From contig WVSO01000007.1 of assembly GCA_015689745.1 (NCBI GenBank), positions 1 through 64,000 on the forward strand: a DNA stretch of 64,000 nt, given 5' to 3'. Below are positions 8,243 through 16,350 of this stretch, in pieces (positions within the stretch are counted from its first letter, which is position 1; each line of letters begins with the position of its first letter). The translations under genes and the position numbers were made by a program. The notes under the pieces were generated by a model. That model did not search any database. It was not told the origin of the DNA and saw nothing but the letters and a program-made list of their open reading frames with translations. This stretch comes from Rhodobacterales bacterium HKCCSP123 (GTDB lineage: Bacteria; Pseudomonadota; Alphaproteobacteria; Rhodobacterales; Rhodobacteraceae).

Positions 8243-9004
8243 TCAGGGACGCAAGCGCCACCCGGTGCGGAAGATCCAGCCGATCGTCACGACGCACGCC
8301 ATAAGGAACCCGCAGATCGCCAGGATCGACCATCCAAGTGCCACGTCCGCCATGCCGAAGAAGGACCATCGAAATCCCGACACGAGGTAGACCACCGGGT
8401 TGAACAGGCTGACCGCCTGCCAGCCCTCGGGCAGCATCGAGATCGAGTAGAAGGCCCCGCCGAGAAACACCAGCGGCGTCACCGCCAGAAGCGGAACAAG
8501 CTGCAATTGCTCGAAATTCTGCGCCCAGATTCCGATGATGAACCCGAACAGGCTGAACGACAGGCAGGTCAGCACGAGAAAGGTCACCATCCAGACCGGA
8601 TGCTGGATCTGAAGATCGACGAAGAAGAAGGCCGTGCCGAGGATGATCAGACCGATCGCCAGCGCCTTGGTCGCCGCGGCCAGAACGTAGCCCGCCGTGA
8701 TCTCGAAGAACGAGGCGGGCGCCGACAACAGTTCGTAGACCGTACCGATGAATTTCGGGAAGTAGATCCCGAACGAGGCGTTGGAAATCGACTGGGTCAG
8801 CACCGTCAGCATGATCAGCCCCGGCACGATGAAGGCGCCGTAGCTGACCCCCTCGACCTGGTCGATCCGGCTGCCGATGGCGGTGCCGAACACGATGAAA
8901 TAGAGCGAGGTCGACAGGACGGGCGAGATCACCGATTGCGCCAGCGTGCGAAAGGTCCGCGCCATCTCGAAGCGGTAGATCGCGGCGATTGCGGTCAGGT
9001 TCAT
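8243..9004 (-). CDS. ABC-2 type exporter permease
   Basis: A 253-residue integral membrane protein of the ABC-2 family with about six transmembrane segments and the family C-terminal motif region ([20 protein letters not shown]). It begins [40 protein letters not shown]. The ATG at 9004 overlaps the stop of the upstream ATPase gene (ATGA), which fixes the start and implies translational coupling. With that ATPase it forms a two-component exporter resembling YadG/YadH. The substrate is unknown. The gene ends just short of intergenic element copy A. Confidence 0.9.
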   Translation of the reverse strand: MNLTAIAAIYRFEMARTFRTLAQSVISPVLSTSLYFIVFGTAIGSRIDQVEGVSYGAFIVPGLIMLTVLTQSISNASFGIYFPKFIGTVYELLSAPASFFEITAGYVLAAATKALAIGLIILGTAFFFVDLQIQHPVWMVTFLVLTCLSFSLFGFIIGIWAQNFEQLQLVPLLAVTPLVFLGGAFYSISMLPEGWQAVSLFNPVVYLVSGFRWSFFGMADVALGWSILAICGFLMACVVTIGWIFRTGWRLRP

Positions 9005-9936
9005 TCCTCGGCCCCTTCCTTCACCAGCCCCACGAAGATCTCTTCGAGCGAGCTTTGTTTCGTTTCCACGTCGGCCACCCGTAGCCCTGCCTCCTGCAGG
9101 GCGGTCAAGAGGCGCACGATGCCGGTGCGGTCGGCCTGGGTGTCGTAACCGTAGGTGAGCCAGGCGCCGGACTCGTCGAGCGACAGGCCGAACGCCTCCA
9201 GCGCCGCGGGCACTCGGGCGATCGGCTCGCGCAACTCGATCCGCATCTCCTTGCGGCCCATCCGGCGCATCAACGCCTCCTTCTCCTCGATCAGAAGGAT
9301 GCGGCCACCGTTGATGACGGCGATCCGGTCGGCCATGGCCTCGGCTTCCTCGATGTAATGGGTGGTCAGGATGATGGTGACGCCATCCTCCTTCAGCTGG
9401 CGCACGACCTCCCACATGTCGCGGCGCAGTTCCACGTCGACGCCCGCCGTGGGCTCGTCGAGGAACAGGACCCGTGGTTCGTGGCTGAGCGCCTTGGCGA
9501 TCAGGACGCGGCGCTTCATGCCGCCCGAGAGCGACCGGATGGGCTGGTCACGCTTGTCCCAGAGCGAGAGCTGCCGGAGGATCCGCTCGAGAAAGGCGTC
9601 ATCGCGCGGCTTGCCGAAGAGCCCGCGCGAGAAGCGGACGGTGTTGATCACCTTTTCGAAGGGTTCAAGGTTGATCTCCTGCGGGACCAGCCCGATCAGC
9701 GCCCGCGCCGCGCGATAGGCGGTCACCGTGTCATGCCCGCCCACGGTGACTTTGCCCCCGGTCGGCTGCACGAGGCCGCAGATCGCCGAGATCAGCGTGG
9801 TCTTGCCTGCCCCGTTCGGGCCGAGGAGGGCAAGGATTTCTCCCGCGCGAATGTCCAGAGAGACGGCATCGAGGGCGCGGAACCCTCCGTCATAGGTCTT
9901 TTCGAGACGGTCGACCGTCAGGATCGAATGGGGCAA
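9001..9936 (-). CDS. ABC exporter ATP-binding protein (YadG-like)
   Basis: A 311-residue ABC ATPase. Walker A is GPNGAGKTT, the Q loop [10 protein letters not shown], the signature LSGGMKRR, Walker [13 protein letters not shown] and the H loop TTHY. A C-terminal region of about 90 residues follows, as in ABC-2 exporters. The start is a TTG at 9936 behind GGAGAGGA. No ATG gives a complete domain. The gene overlaps the permease gene by 4 bases. Upstream, TGCAAC/GTTGCA arms (10011-10029) form a weak dyad that might lie in its promoter. Confidence 0.93.
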   Translation of the reverse strand: MPHSILTVDRLEKTYDGGFRALDAVSLDIRAGEILALLGPNGAGKTTLISAICGLVQPTGGKVTVGGHDTVTAYRAARALIGLVPQEINLEPFEKVINTVRFSRGLFGKPRDDAFLERILRQLSLWDKRDQPIRSLSGGMKRRVLIAKALSHEPRVLFLDEPTAGVDVELRRDMWEVVRQLKEDGVTIILTTHYIEEAEAMADRIAVINGGRILLIEEKEALMRRMGRKEMRIELREPIARVPAALEAFGLSLDESGAWLTYGYDTQADRTGIVRLLTALQEAGLRVADVETKQSSLEEIFVGLVKEGAEE

Positions 9937-10070
9937 GCGTCCTCTCCGGTGGTGGGGTCTAGGGGGGTGGCCGTGGTCATGGGGGGTGACTTAACCGCTT
10001 TCGCCGAACCTGCAACATGCAGCGTTGCACAGGCCGGTCAGGCCGATTGCACGGGCGCACCGCCGGCCCG

Positions 10071-11057
10071 TCAGAGCAGCCCATCGAGCGAGCCGCGCCG
10101 TTCGCCGTTCAGGTTCCGGATGACATGGGCGCCCTCGGCCCGGTCGAACTCGCGGTCGAGAAAACCCGGGATCTCGTCCAGGAGCCGCGGTCCGGTCCGG
10201 AGCTTGGCGGCATCGCGGAAGACCTGCATCCCCCTGATCGCCGCGGGATCGCGCCGCCAGTGCCGCGCGAGGTGGGGACCCTGCGCGCCGGACATCTCGC
10301 GGGAATGGCGGACGGTCTGCCGGGCGGCGAGGAGATCGGCATCCACGAATTTCAGGTGAACGAGGCCAAGCGCCGTCGTGACGGGCACGCGGCGCTGGCG
10401 CAGGGCGTGCTGGCCGGGGCTGAAGACCCAGGCCTCGCCCTGCCAGATCGCGGGCTTGGTCGAGACGGCCTTGAGCATGCCGACACTGCGCTGCGCGGCG
10501 ATGGGGCGAAGAGGATCGAACGGCTCCTCACCCGCGATGTCATGGATCGGCGCGATGCCGATCGGGGCCGCGAATGGGTGGGGAACCTCCCGCAGGAGAT
10601 CCTCGAAGGGGCGGCCGCGGTGCGGGCCGATGGGCGCGACGATCTCGTCGGCGTCGGTGGCGATGACGGTGGCGTAGCGCTCGACCATCACGGTCGCGAG
10701 CGCAGACAGCGCGTTCGACTTGTACTGGTCCGAGAAAGGCCCCTCGGGCAGGCGGATGACGTCGATATCCGCCTGCGGTACGCGGCTGCGCACGGTTTCC
10801 AACATGCCGGGCTCCGAGGCGTCGTCGAGCACGACGAACTTCGGCGCCTCCAGCAGGCGGCAGTAATGCCAGGCCCAGTGGGTCAGCACCTCGGTCTCGT
10901 TCCGGGCCATGGTCACGAGGCAGACGCCGCGCGTCGCGGGCGAGCGGGTGCGCTGCATCCGCGGTCCAGCCCCGAGCGTGGAACCGGACGCGTCCTCATC
11001 GCCCGCACCGGGGCGGCTTCGACCCTCACGCAGGGCAGACAGAACACGACGCAACAT
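10071..11057 (-). CDS. Glycosyltransferase-like protein (Glyco_tranf_2_4 / family 92 type)
   Basis: A 328-residue protein. After a basic 45-residue leader without a clear signal, the core GVCLVTMARNETEVLTHWAWHY ... FVVLDDASEPGM and TVIATDADEIVAP matches the group of GT-A-like proteins found in exopolysaccharide loci and scattered in Rhodobacteraceae. The DAD motif would bind a divalent metal and the nucleotide sugar. Acceptor and donor are unknown. It is divergent from trmD and not part of an obvious polysaccharide cluster. Confidence 0.78.
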   Translation of the reverse strand: MLRRVLSALREGRSRPGAGDEDASGSTLGAGPRMQRTRSPATRGVCLVTMARNETEVLTHWAWHYCRLLEAPKFVVLDDASEPGMLETVRSRVPQADIDVIRLPEGPFSDQYKSNALSALATVMVERYATVIATDADEIVAPIGPHRGRPFEDLLREVPHPFAAPIGIAPIHDIAGEEPFDPLRPIAAQRSVGMLKAVSTKPAIWQGEAWVFSPGQHALRQRRVPVTTALGLVHLKFVDADLLAARQTVRHSREMSGAQGPHLARHWRRDPAAIRGMQVFRDAAKLRTGPRLLDEIPGFLDREFDRAEGAHVIRNLNGERRGSLDGLL

Positions 11058-11161
11058 GGGGCTGTCATACGTCGGCTGCCGCTCCTTGGCCAGCGCGGAG
11101 GCGGCCCGCCGGATGGCCGCTGCCCCTTGCCGAAGGCGCGCGTCGTGAGTATCGCAGCGCC

Positions 11162-11971
11162 ATGTCCGACACGCCCTCCAGATCCCATGGCCGCCTCGCG
11201 GTCTCGGCCAGCGCCACCCCGCGGGAGCTGATGACCGACCGGCCGCGCCTCAAGGGGGCGTGGTGCGCGAAGGTCGTGACGCTCTTTCCCAACGTCTTCC
11301 CGGGCGTGCTGGACGCCTCGCTGACCGGCAAGGCGTTGCAGCAGGGTCTTTGGGCGCTGGAGACGATCGATCTCAGGACCTTCGGCACGGGCAAGCACCG
11401 GCAGGTGGACGACACGCCCGCGGGTGGCGGTGCGGGGTTGGTCATGAAACCCGACGTGGTGGGGCGTGCGCTGGGGATGGCATCGGTGGGCACGCCGGAG
11501 GATGCCGCGCGCTGGCCGCGCGTCTACCTGTCGCCGCGCGGCAAGCCCTTCACGCAGGCCGATGCACGCCGCTTCGCGGCGGCCGAGGGCATGACGCTTC
11601 TGTGCGGGCGGTTCGAAGGCGTGGACGAGCGGGTGATCGAGGAGTTTGCGCTGGAAGAGGTCTCGATCGGCGATTTCGTCCTGACGGGCGGCGAGATCGC
11701 GGCACAGGCCCTGATCGACGCCACCGTGCGCCTGATCCCCGGGGTGCTCGGCAACGCGGCCTCGACCGAAGAGGAAAGCTTTGCCGACGGCCTTCTGGAG
11801 CATCCGCAATACACCCAGCCGCGCGAATGGCGCGGGCGCGAGATCCCGCCCGTCCTGCTTTCGGGAAATCACGGCGAAATCGCGAAATGGCGCCGGGCCG
11901 AGGCCGAACGCCTGACAGCCGAGCGGCGCCCGGATCTCTGGGCCGCCCATATCGCCAGGACCGACGGGTAA
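11162..11971 (+). CDS. trmD: tRNA (guanine-N1-)-methyltransferase TrmD
   Basis: A 269-residue SPOUT methyltransferase making m1G37 in tRNAs with G36, using S-adenosylmethionine. After about 35 extra N-terminal residues the core reads WCAKVVTLFPNVFPG, then DDTPAGGGAGLVMKPD, LLCGRFEGVDERV, SIGDFVLTGGEIAA and the C-terminal LSGNHGEIAKWRR. All the knot motifs are present. It starts at ATG 11162. ATG at 11231 (MTDRPRLKG) is possible. rplS follows, but a strong promoter begins only 17 bases after the trmD stop, so rplS need not depend on read-through. Confidence 0.97.
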   Translation: MSDTPSRSHGRLAVSASATPRELMTDRPRLKGAWCAKVVTLFPNVFPGVLDASLTGKALQQGLWALETIDLRTFGTGKHRQVDDTPAGGGAGLVMKPDVVGRALGMASVGTPEDAARWPRVYLSPRGKPFTQADARRFAAAEGMTLLCGRFEGVDERVIEEFALEEVSIGDFVLTGGEIAAQALIDATVRLIPGVLGNAASTEEESFADGLLEHPQYTQPREWRGREIPPVLLSGNHGEIAKWRRAEAERLTAERRPDLWAAHIARTDG

Positions 11972-11987
11972 GAGCCGCGGAATCGGC

Positions 11988-12016
11988 TTGATCCCCGGAA
12001 AAACCCGGCCTATACG
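11988..12016 (+). promoter_or_regulatory. Promoter of rplS-rpmE, with a leader of about 215 bases
   Basis: TTGATC (11988-11993), 17-base spacer, TATACG (12011-12016): a near-consensus housekeeping promoter. Transcription would start near 12023, leaving about 215 untranslated bases before rplS. No gene is seen in that leader. Confidence 0.65.
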
Positions 12017-12240
12017 CTGCCCACGCCCGCGGGAGGGAACTCCGGCGGGATTTCCGTTTGTTGCGCATTCTTCTGCGCGGCGGTGATGACGGAAGCCAGA
12101 CGACAAGAAACGGTCGGACGACCTCTGACGGGCGCCCCGCGGATGCGGATACAGGCGAACCCGGGCGAAGATCAGAGCTCTCGGCGAAAGACCTGGACAC
12201 CTCCGCGGGCAAACCGTGGGCAATCATAGGAGCGCATCAG

Positions 12241-12624
12241 ATGGACCTGATCGCACAGATCGAGGCGGAACAGATCGCCTCTCTCGGGAAGGAGATTCCC
12301 GACTTCAAGGCCGGCGACACGATCCGCGTCGGCTTCAAGGTGACCGAGGGCACCCGCAGCCGCGTGCAGAACTACGAAGGCGTCTGCATCAGCCGCAAGA
12401 ACGGCAAGGGCATCGCCGGCTCGTTCACCGTGCGCAAGATTTCCTTCGGCGAGGGCGTCGAGCGCGTCTTCCCGCTCTACTCGACCAACATCGACTCGAT
12501 CGAGGTCGTGCGCCGCGGCAAGGTACGCCGTGCCAAGCTCTACTACCTGCGCGCGCGCCGCGGCAAATCTGCCCGGATCGCCGAGGACAACACCTACAAG
12601 GCGCGCGAAAGCGCAGACGCGTAA
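12241..12624 (+). CDS. rplS: 50S ribosomal protein L19 (bL19)
   Basis: A 127-residue bL19. It starts [20 protein letters not shown] and contains the diagnostic [65 protein letters not shown]. It sits at the 30S-50S interface. The C-terminal [19 protein letters not shown] is a short extension. The ATG at 12241 follows AGGAG. It is first in a two-gene unit with rpmE, 11 bases downstream, and ends at the terminator after rpmE. Confidence 0.98.
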   Translation: MDLIAQIEAEQIASLGKEIPDFKAGDTIRVGFKVTEGTRSRVQNYEGVCISRKNGKGIAGSFTVRKISFGEGVERVFPLYSTNIDSIEVVRRGKVRRAKLYYLRARRGKSARIAEDNTYKARESADA

Positions 12625-12635
12625 GGAGAGGCGTG

Positions 12636-12857
12636 ATGAAAAAGGACCTTCACCCCGACTATCACGTCATCAACGTCAAGATGACCAACGGCGACATCGT
12701 GCAGATGCGCTCGACCTGGGGCGCCGAGGGCGACACGCTGTCGCTCGACATCGACCCCACGGTGCACCCGGCCTGGACCGGCGGCTCGTCGCGCCTGCTG
12801 GACACCGGCGGCCGCGTGTCGAAGTTCAAGAAGAAGTACGAGGGCCTCGGCTTCTGA
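12636..12857 (+). CDS. rpmE: 50S ribosomal protein L31 (bL31)
   Basis: A 73-residue bL31 starting [19 protein letters not shown], with [31 protein letters not shown] at the end. It has no cysteines, so it is a zinc-free (C-minus) variant with the length of the standard type. It lies 11 bases behind rplS with a clear GGAGAGG site, and a rho-independent terminator starts 26 bases after its stop. Co-transcription with rplS is very likely. Confidence 0.96.
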   Translation: MKKDLHPDYHVINVKMTNGDIVQMRSTWGAEGDTLSLDIDPTVHPAWTGGSSRLLDTGGRVSKFKKKYEGLGF

Positions 12858-12882
12858 GCCGACGCGTCTTCGTGACGAGACA

Positions 12883-12907
12883 CGCCGCCCCAAGGGGCGG
12901 CGTTTTT
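12883..12907 (+). terminator. Rho-independent terminator of rplS-rpmE
   Basis: CGCCGCCCC (12883-12891) pairs with GGGGCGGCG (12894-12902), followed by TTTTT. It also lies 11 bases past the end of the convergent TPR gene. Confidence 0.92.
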
Positions 12908-12917
12908 CGTTCCGGGC

Positions 12918-14234
12918 TCAGGCGAAGCCCGCGACGGGCGCATGGGTGGCAAAGACCGGGCGGCGTGCCGCGATGCTCCGGTGCGCCTCCTCCGACCGGC
13001 CGGACTTCAGAAGCAGGGTCACCCAGGTCAGTTCCAGCAGGTCCCGCTGCGCCCGGCTGCCGCCGAGCCGGGCGTGATCGGCCATGACCGGGGTCAGTTC
13101 GGCCAGGGCACCGTCCCAATCCTGCCGGGCGATCAGGCCCCAGGCACGCGCCACCGGTCGCACGAGATCGGCGGCAAAGCCGGCCTCGGCCCCGGCCAGG
13201 CGCGCCAGCCTGTCGCCTTCGCCCGCCATGGCATGACTGAGCGCGCCGTGAATGTCGGCGAAGCTCATCCCGGGGGTGGGGAAATGCTGCGCGGCAAAAT
13301 CGCTGATGCGTCGCCACTGGGCGGGATCGACACGCTCGCCCGCGATCTCGGCCCGGTAGAGAAGGGCCGCGGCATCGGTCAGCACGTTGACCGGCAGCGA
13401 CGCCGAGGCCTCGGGCGCGATGTCGCTGTCGTAGATCTCCCACAGCTCGGCCGCGTCGCCCTGTTCCAGCGCCCAGAGCGCGCGATGCCAGCTGAGGTGC
13501 CCATGGAGCAGCGCGCGGCGATCGTAGCCCGCGATCCAGTCCGCGAGATAGGCGCGGCCCGCGGCGCTGTCGCCCTGTTCGTAGAGTGTATGCGCCTTGA
13601 AATGGGACGCGTTCGCGTTGGCGTCGTTGAGCGCAAGCGAGCGCTCCATCGTGGTCATCGCCTCGTCGAGGCGCCCGACCTCGCAGAGTGCCTGGCCATG
13701 AACGCTCAGGATCCACCAGTCGTCGGACCCGAACCGGTCCAGCAGCCGCGTGGTGTAGGCCAATTGCAGGCTCTCGCGCCCGGCCTCGCCGGACATGCCT
13801 ATGAGGCCGAAGATGTTGGTGCAGAGCTGTGCGATCAGCACGTCGCGCGGGTGGGCCTCGCCATGGGCGAAGACCGCCTTGCGCGCCTCGGCGGCGCGTC
13901 CCTCGAGCAACAGCGCGAAGATCGCGACATGCTCCGCCTCGCGCGGGGTCGCCCTGTCCGCCAATGGCGCGGCATGCGCGATCGCGACCCGCGCGCCCTG
14001 CATGTCGCCCGCATACATGCGCGCGCGGGCGAGGCCCGCATGGGCGAGCGCGAAGCCGGGATCGGCCGCGGCCGCCGCCTCGAAGGCCTCGACGGCGCCG
14101 TGGGTCGCCGCGAGGATGTGATCCACCCCCGCCACATAGGCATCCCGCGCCACGGGCGAGGAGGTGGTGAGGGTATTGGCATGGCGGTCCTGGAGCATCC
14201 GAGCCTCCTCGGTCGGCGCGCGCCAGCGTGACAT
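12918..14234 (-). CDS. Tetratricopeptide-repeat protein (TTC38-like)
   Basis: A 438-residue, mostly helical protein with degenerate TPR units (for example AVEAFEAAAAADPGFALAHAGLARARMYAGD, GRLDEAMTTMERSLALNDANANASHFKAHTLYEQGD). The layout matches bacterial relatives of eukaryotic TTC38, which have no known activity. There is no signal peptide or membrane segment, so it is probably cytosolic. It starts at ATG 14234 (MSRWRAPTEEAR), and ATG at 14198 is an alternative. It converges on the rpmE terminator and is divergent from mipZ. Confidence 0.75.
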   Translation of the reverse strand: MSRWRAPTEEARMLQDRHANTLTTSSPVARDAYVAGVDHILAATHGAVEAFEAAAAADPGFALAHAGLARARMYAGDMQGARVAIAHAAPLADRATPREAEHVAIFALLLEGRAAEARKAVFAHGEAHPRDVLIAQLCTNIFGLIGMSGEAGRESLQLAYTTRLLDRFGSDDWWILSVHGQALCEVGRLDEAMTTMERSLALNDANANASHFKAHTLYEQGDSAAGRAYLADWIAGYDRRALLHGHLSWHRALWALEQGDAAELWEIYDSDIAPEASASLPVNVLTDAAALLYRAEIAGERVDPAQWRRISDFAAQHFPTPGMSFADIHGALSHAMAGEGDRLARLAGAEAGFAADLVRPVARAWGLIARQDWDGALAELTPVMADHARLGGSRAQRDLLELTWVTLLLKSGRSEEAHRSIAARRPVFATHAPVAGFA

Positions 14235-14374
14235 GGCGCAACGGTCGCGCGCAACACCGCAGGCCGTGCCATTGCGGCTTAACCTTTGCAGCTAAATGCC
14301 GTAGTATCCGCAACAATTCGCGCCCCGGTCAAAGAGGGCGCCCACATCTTGAGGCCGCAACCGGGGGACGGGCA

Positions 14375-15184
14375 GTGTCGCATATCATAGTACTGGGTAA
14401 CGAGAAGGGCGGCTCGGGCAAGTCGACGACGGCGATGCATGTCGCCACCGCCCTGGCGCGGCTTGGGCATGTCGTGGGCGGTCTCGACCTGGACCTGCGC
14501 CAGCGCAGCTTCGCGCGCTACATGGAGAACCGCCGCAACACGATCGCCGCGCGGCACATGGATGTCGCGGCGCCAGAGCTGATGGAACTGCCCGAGATCG
14601 ACCCGGCGACGCTGGCCGAGGGCGAGAACATCCTCGACAAGCGCCTGTCGACGGCGGTCGCGCAGCTCGAGGGGCGCTGCGATTTCATCGTCATCGACTG
14701 CCCCGGCAGTCACACGCGGCTGAGCCAGGTGGCGCATTCGCTGGCGGACACGCTGATCACGCCGATGAACGACAGTTTCGTCGATTTCGACCTGCTGGCC
14801 CGGATCGACCCGGAGAGCTACGAGATAAAAGGGCCCAGCGTCTATTCCGAGATGGTCTGGCATGCCCGTCAGTTGCGGGCGCGGGCGGGACTGAGCGCGA
14901 TGGACTGGATCGTGGTCAGGAACCGCCTCGGCGCGCAGGAGATGCACAACAAGCGCAAGGTCGGCCGGGCGCTGGAGCAGCTGTCGGAGCGGATCGGCTT
15001 TCGCGTGGCACCGGGGTTTTCCGAGCGGGTGATCTTTCGCGAGCTGTTTCCCACGGGGATGACGCTTCTCGACCTGCGGGAGCTGGGTGTGGACCGGCTG
15101 AACATCTCGAACCTCGCCGCGAGGCAGGAGTTGCGCGACCTGATGAAGGCGCTGAACCTGCCGGGCGTGAGCGTGGATTTCTGA
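14375..15184 (+). CDS. mipZ: Division-site positioning ATPase MipZ
   Basis: A 269-residue ParA/MinD-type ATPase with deviant Walker A EKGGSGKSTTAMHVATAL and Walker B FIVIDCPGS. The following DLDLRQRSFARYMENR and the alphaproteobacterial MipZ features (ITPMNDSFVDFDLL, GFRVAPGFSERVIFRELFPTGMTLLDL) set it apart from plasmid ParA. In Caulobacter, MipZ forms a gradient from ParB at the poles and keeps FtsZ to midcell. The GTG start at 14375 follows GGGGGA and gives the standard MSHIIVLGNEKGG N-terminus. A GC-rich hairpin without T tract follows the stop. Confidence 0.94.
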   Translation: MSHIIVLGNEKGGSGKSTTAMHVATALARLGHVVGGLDLDLRQRSFARYMENRRNTIAARHMDVAAPELMELPEIDPATLAEGENILDKRLSTAVAQLEGRCDFIVIDCPGSHTRLSQVAHSLADTLITPMNDSFVDFDLLARIDPESYEIKGPSVYSEMVWHARQLRARAGLSAMDWIVVRNRLGAQEMHNKRKVGRALEQLSERIGFRVAPGFSERVIFRELFPTGMTLLDLRELGVDRLNISNLAARQELRDLMKALNLPGVSVDF

Positions 15185-15298
15185 CCGGTTTCGCCGCGCT
15201 TCGCGCGCCGACCCGGCGGCGGGCGCACGCCCGCCGGGGCCTGTGGCCGGTGTTTGCGCTCTTGCCCGCCGTCAGACCCGTGGTGGGCCGGGTGCCAT

Positions 15299-15321
15299 GC
15301 GTATTTGGGGAAAGATGAAGG
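15299..15321 (-). repeat. Short remnant of the intergenic element (copy E)
   Basis: On the minus strand CTTCATCTTTCCCCAAATAC resembles the CTCCGTTTCCCAAATATCC head of copies A and B. It lies between mipZ and the end of cydB. Only the head is recognisable. Confidence 0.45.
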
Positions 15322-15330
15322 GGTTTGCAG

Positions 15331-16344
15331 TCAGTCGTAGCGCAGTTCCGTCGCCTTGCCGCGGAAGATCGTGTAGGCAAGGACCGAGTAGCCGAGGATC
15401 ACCGGCACCACGATGCAGGCCCCCACGAGGATGATCATCAGGCTTTCGGGGGCGGCTGCGGCCTCGTGGATCGTGAGCTGCTCGGGCACCACGTAGGGGT
15501 AGAAGCTGTAGGCCATGCCGAGATAGGCCAGCGTGAAGAGCGCGGTGGCGGCGGCGAAAGGCAGCCAGGAGCGGCGGTCTTCGGGAAAGGGCATCTCGCG
15601 CAGCATCTTCCAGAGCCACAGGATCAGCAGGCCCGAGAGGATCGGCAGCGGCGCGAGGTAGAAGACCTCGGGCACGGTCAGCCACTTGTCGAAGATGCGC
15701 GGGGAGACGAGGGGCGTGGCGAGCGAGACCGCCCCGATGCCGAGGATCACGCCCCAGAGGCTTTCGCGGCCCCAGCGGACGGCCTTCCACTGCAGCGCGC
15801 CTTCGGTCTTGTGGATGAGCCAGGCCGAGCCGATGAAGCTGTAGCCGACGGCGAGGAAGACCGCCGTGAGCGTGGCGAAGGCGTAGGTGGCGGCTGTCTG
15901 CTCCAGGCCCATGATGTAGAGACCGAGCATGAAGCCCTGGGCCAGCGCGGTCATCAGCGAGCCGGTGAAGAACAGGCGGTTCCACAGGCGCTTGTGGTGG
16001 TCGCGCGCCTTGGCGCGGAACTCGAAGGCGACGCCGCGCAGGATGAGGCCGACGAGCATCACGAAGACCGGCAGGTAGAGCGCGGTCAGGATCATCCCGT
16101 GCGCCTGCGGGAAGGCCACGAGGAGGAGCCCCACGGCGAGGACGAGCCAGGTCTCGTTGGCGTCCCAGAACGGCCCGATGGAGCCGATCATGCGGTCCTG
16201 TTCCGCCGGTTCGGCCAGCGGAAACAGGATGCCGACGCCGAGGTCGAAGCCGTCGAGCACCACGTAGACCAGGATCGACAGCCCCATGAGCGAGGCGAAG
16301 GCCCAGGGCAGCCAGTCGGCGGGGTTGGCGAAATCGGGCAGCAT
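15331..16344 (-). CDS. cydB: bd-type (cyanide-insensitive, CIO-like) quinol oxidase subunit II
   Basis: A 337-residue membrane protein with about eight transmembrane segments, starting MLPDFANPADWLPWAFASLMGLSILVYVVLDGFDLGVGIL, the CydB signature. DxNETWLVL and GVAFEFRAKARD are also family motifs. It partners CydA in the inner membrane, oxidising quinol and reducing oxygen without proton pumping. It lies 6 bases downstream of cydA and is last in the operon. No cydX-like small gene is visible after it. Confidence 0.96.
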   Translation of the reverse strand: MLPDFANPADWLPWAFASLMGLSILVYVVLDGFDLGVGILFPLAEPAEQDRMIGSIGPFWDANETWLVLAVGLLLVAFPQAHGMILTALYLPVFVMLVGLILRGVAFEFRAKARDHHKRLWNRLFFTGSLMTALAQGFMLGLYIMGLEQTAATYAFATLTAVFLAVGYSFIGSAWLIHKTEGALQWKAVRWGRESLWGVILGIGAVSLATPLVSPRIFDKWLTVPEVFYLAPLPILSGLLILWLWKMLREMPFPEDRRSWLPFAAATALFTLAYLGMAYSFYPYVVPEQLTIHEAAAAPESLMIILVGACIVVPVILGYSVLAYTIFRGKATELRYD

Positions 16345-16350
16345 GGACGT

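Noticed and set aside
15212-15240. Terminator after mipZ
   Set aside because: CGGCGGGC/GCCCGCCG can form an 8-bp stem but there is no T tract, so it is not listed as a terminator.
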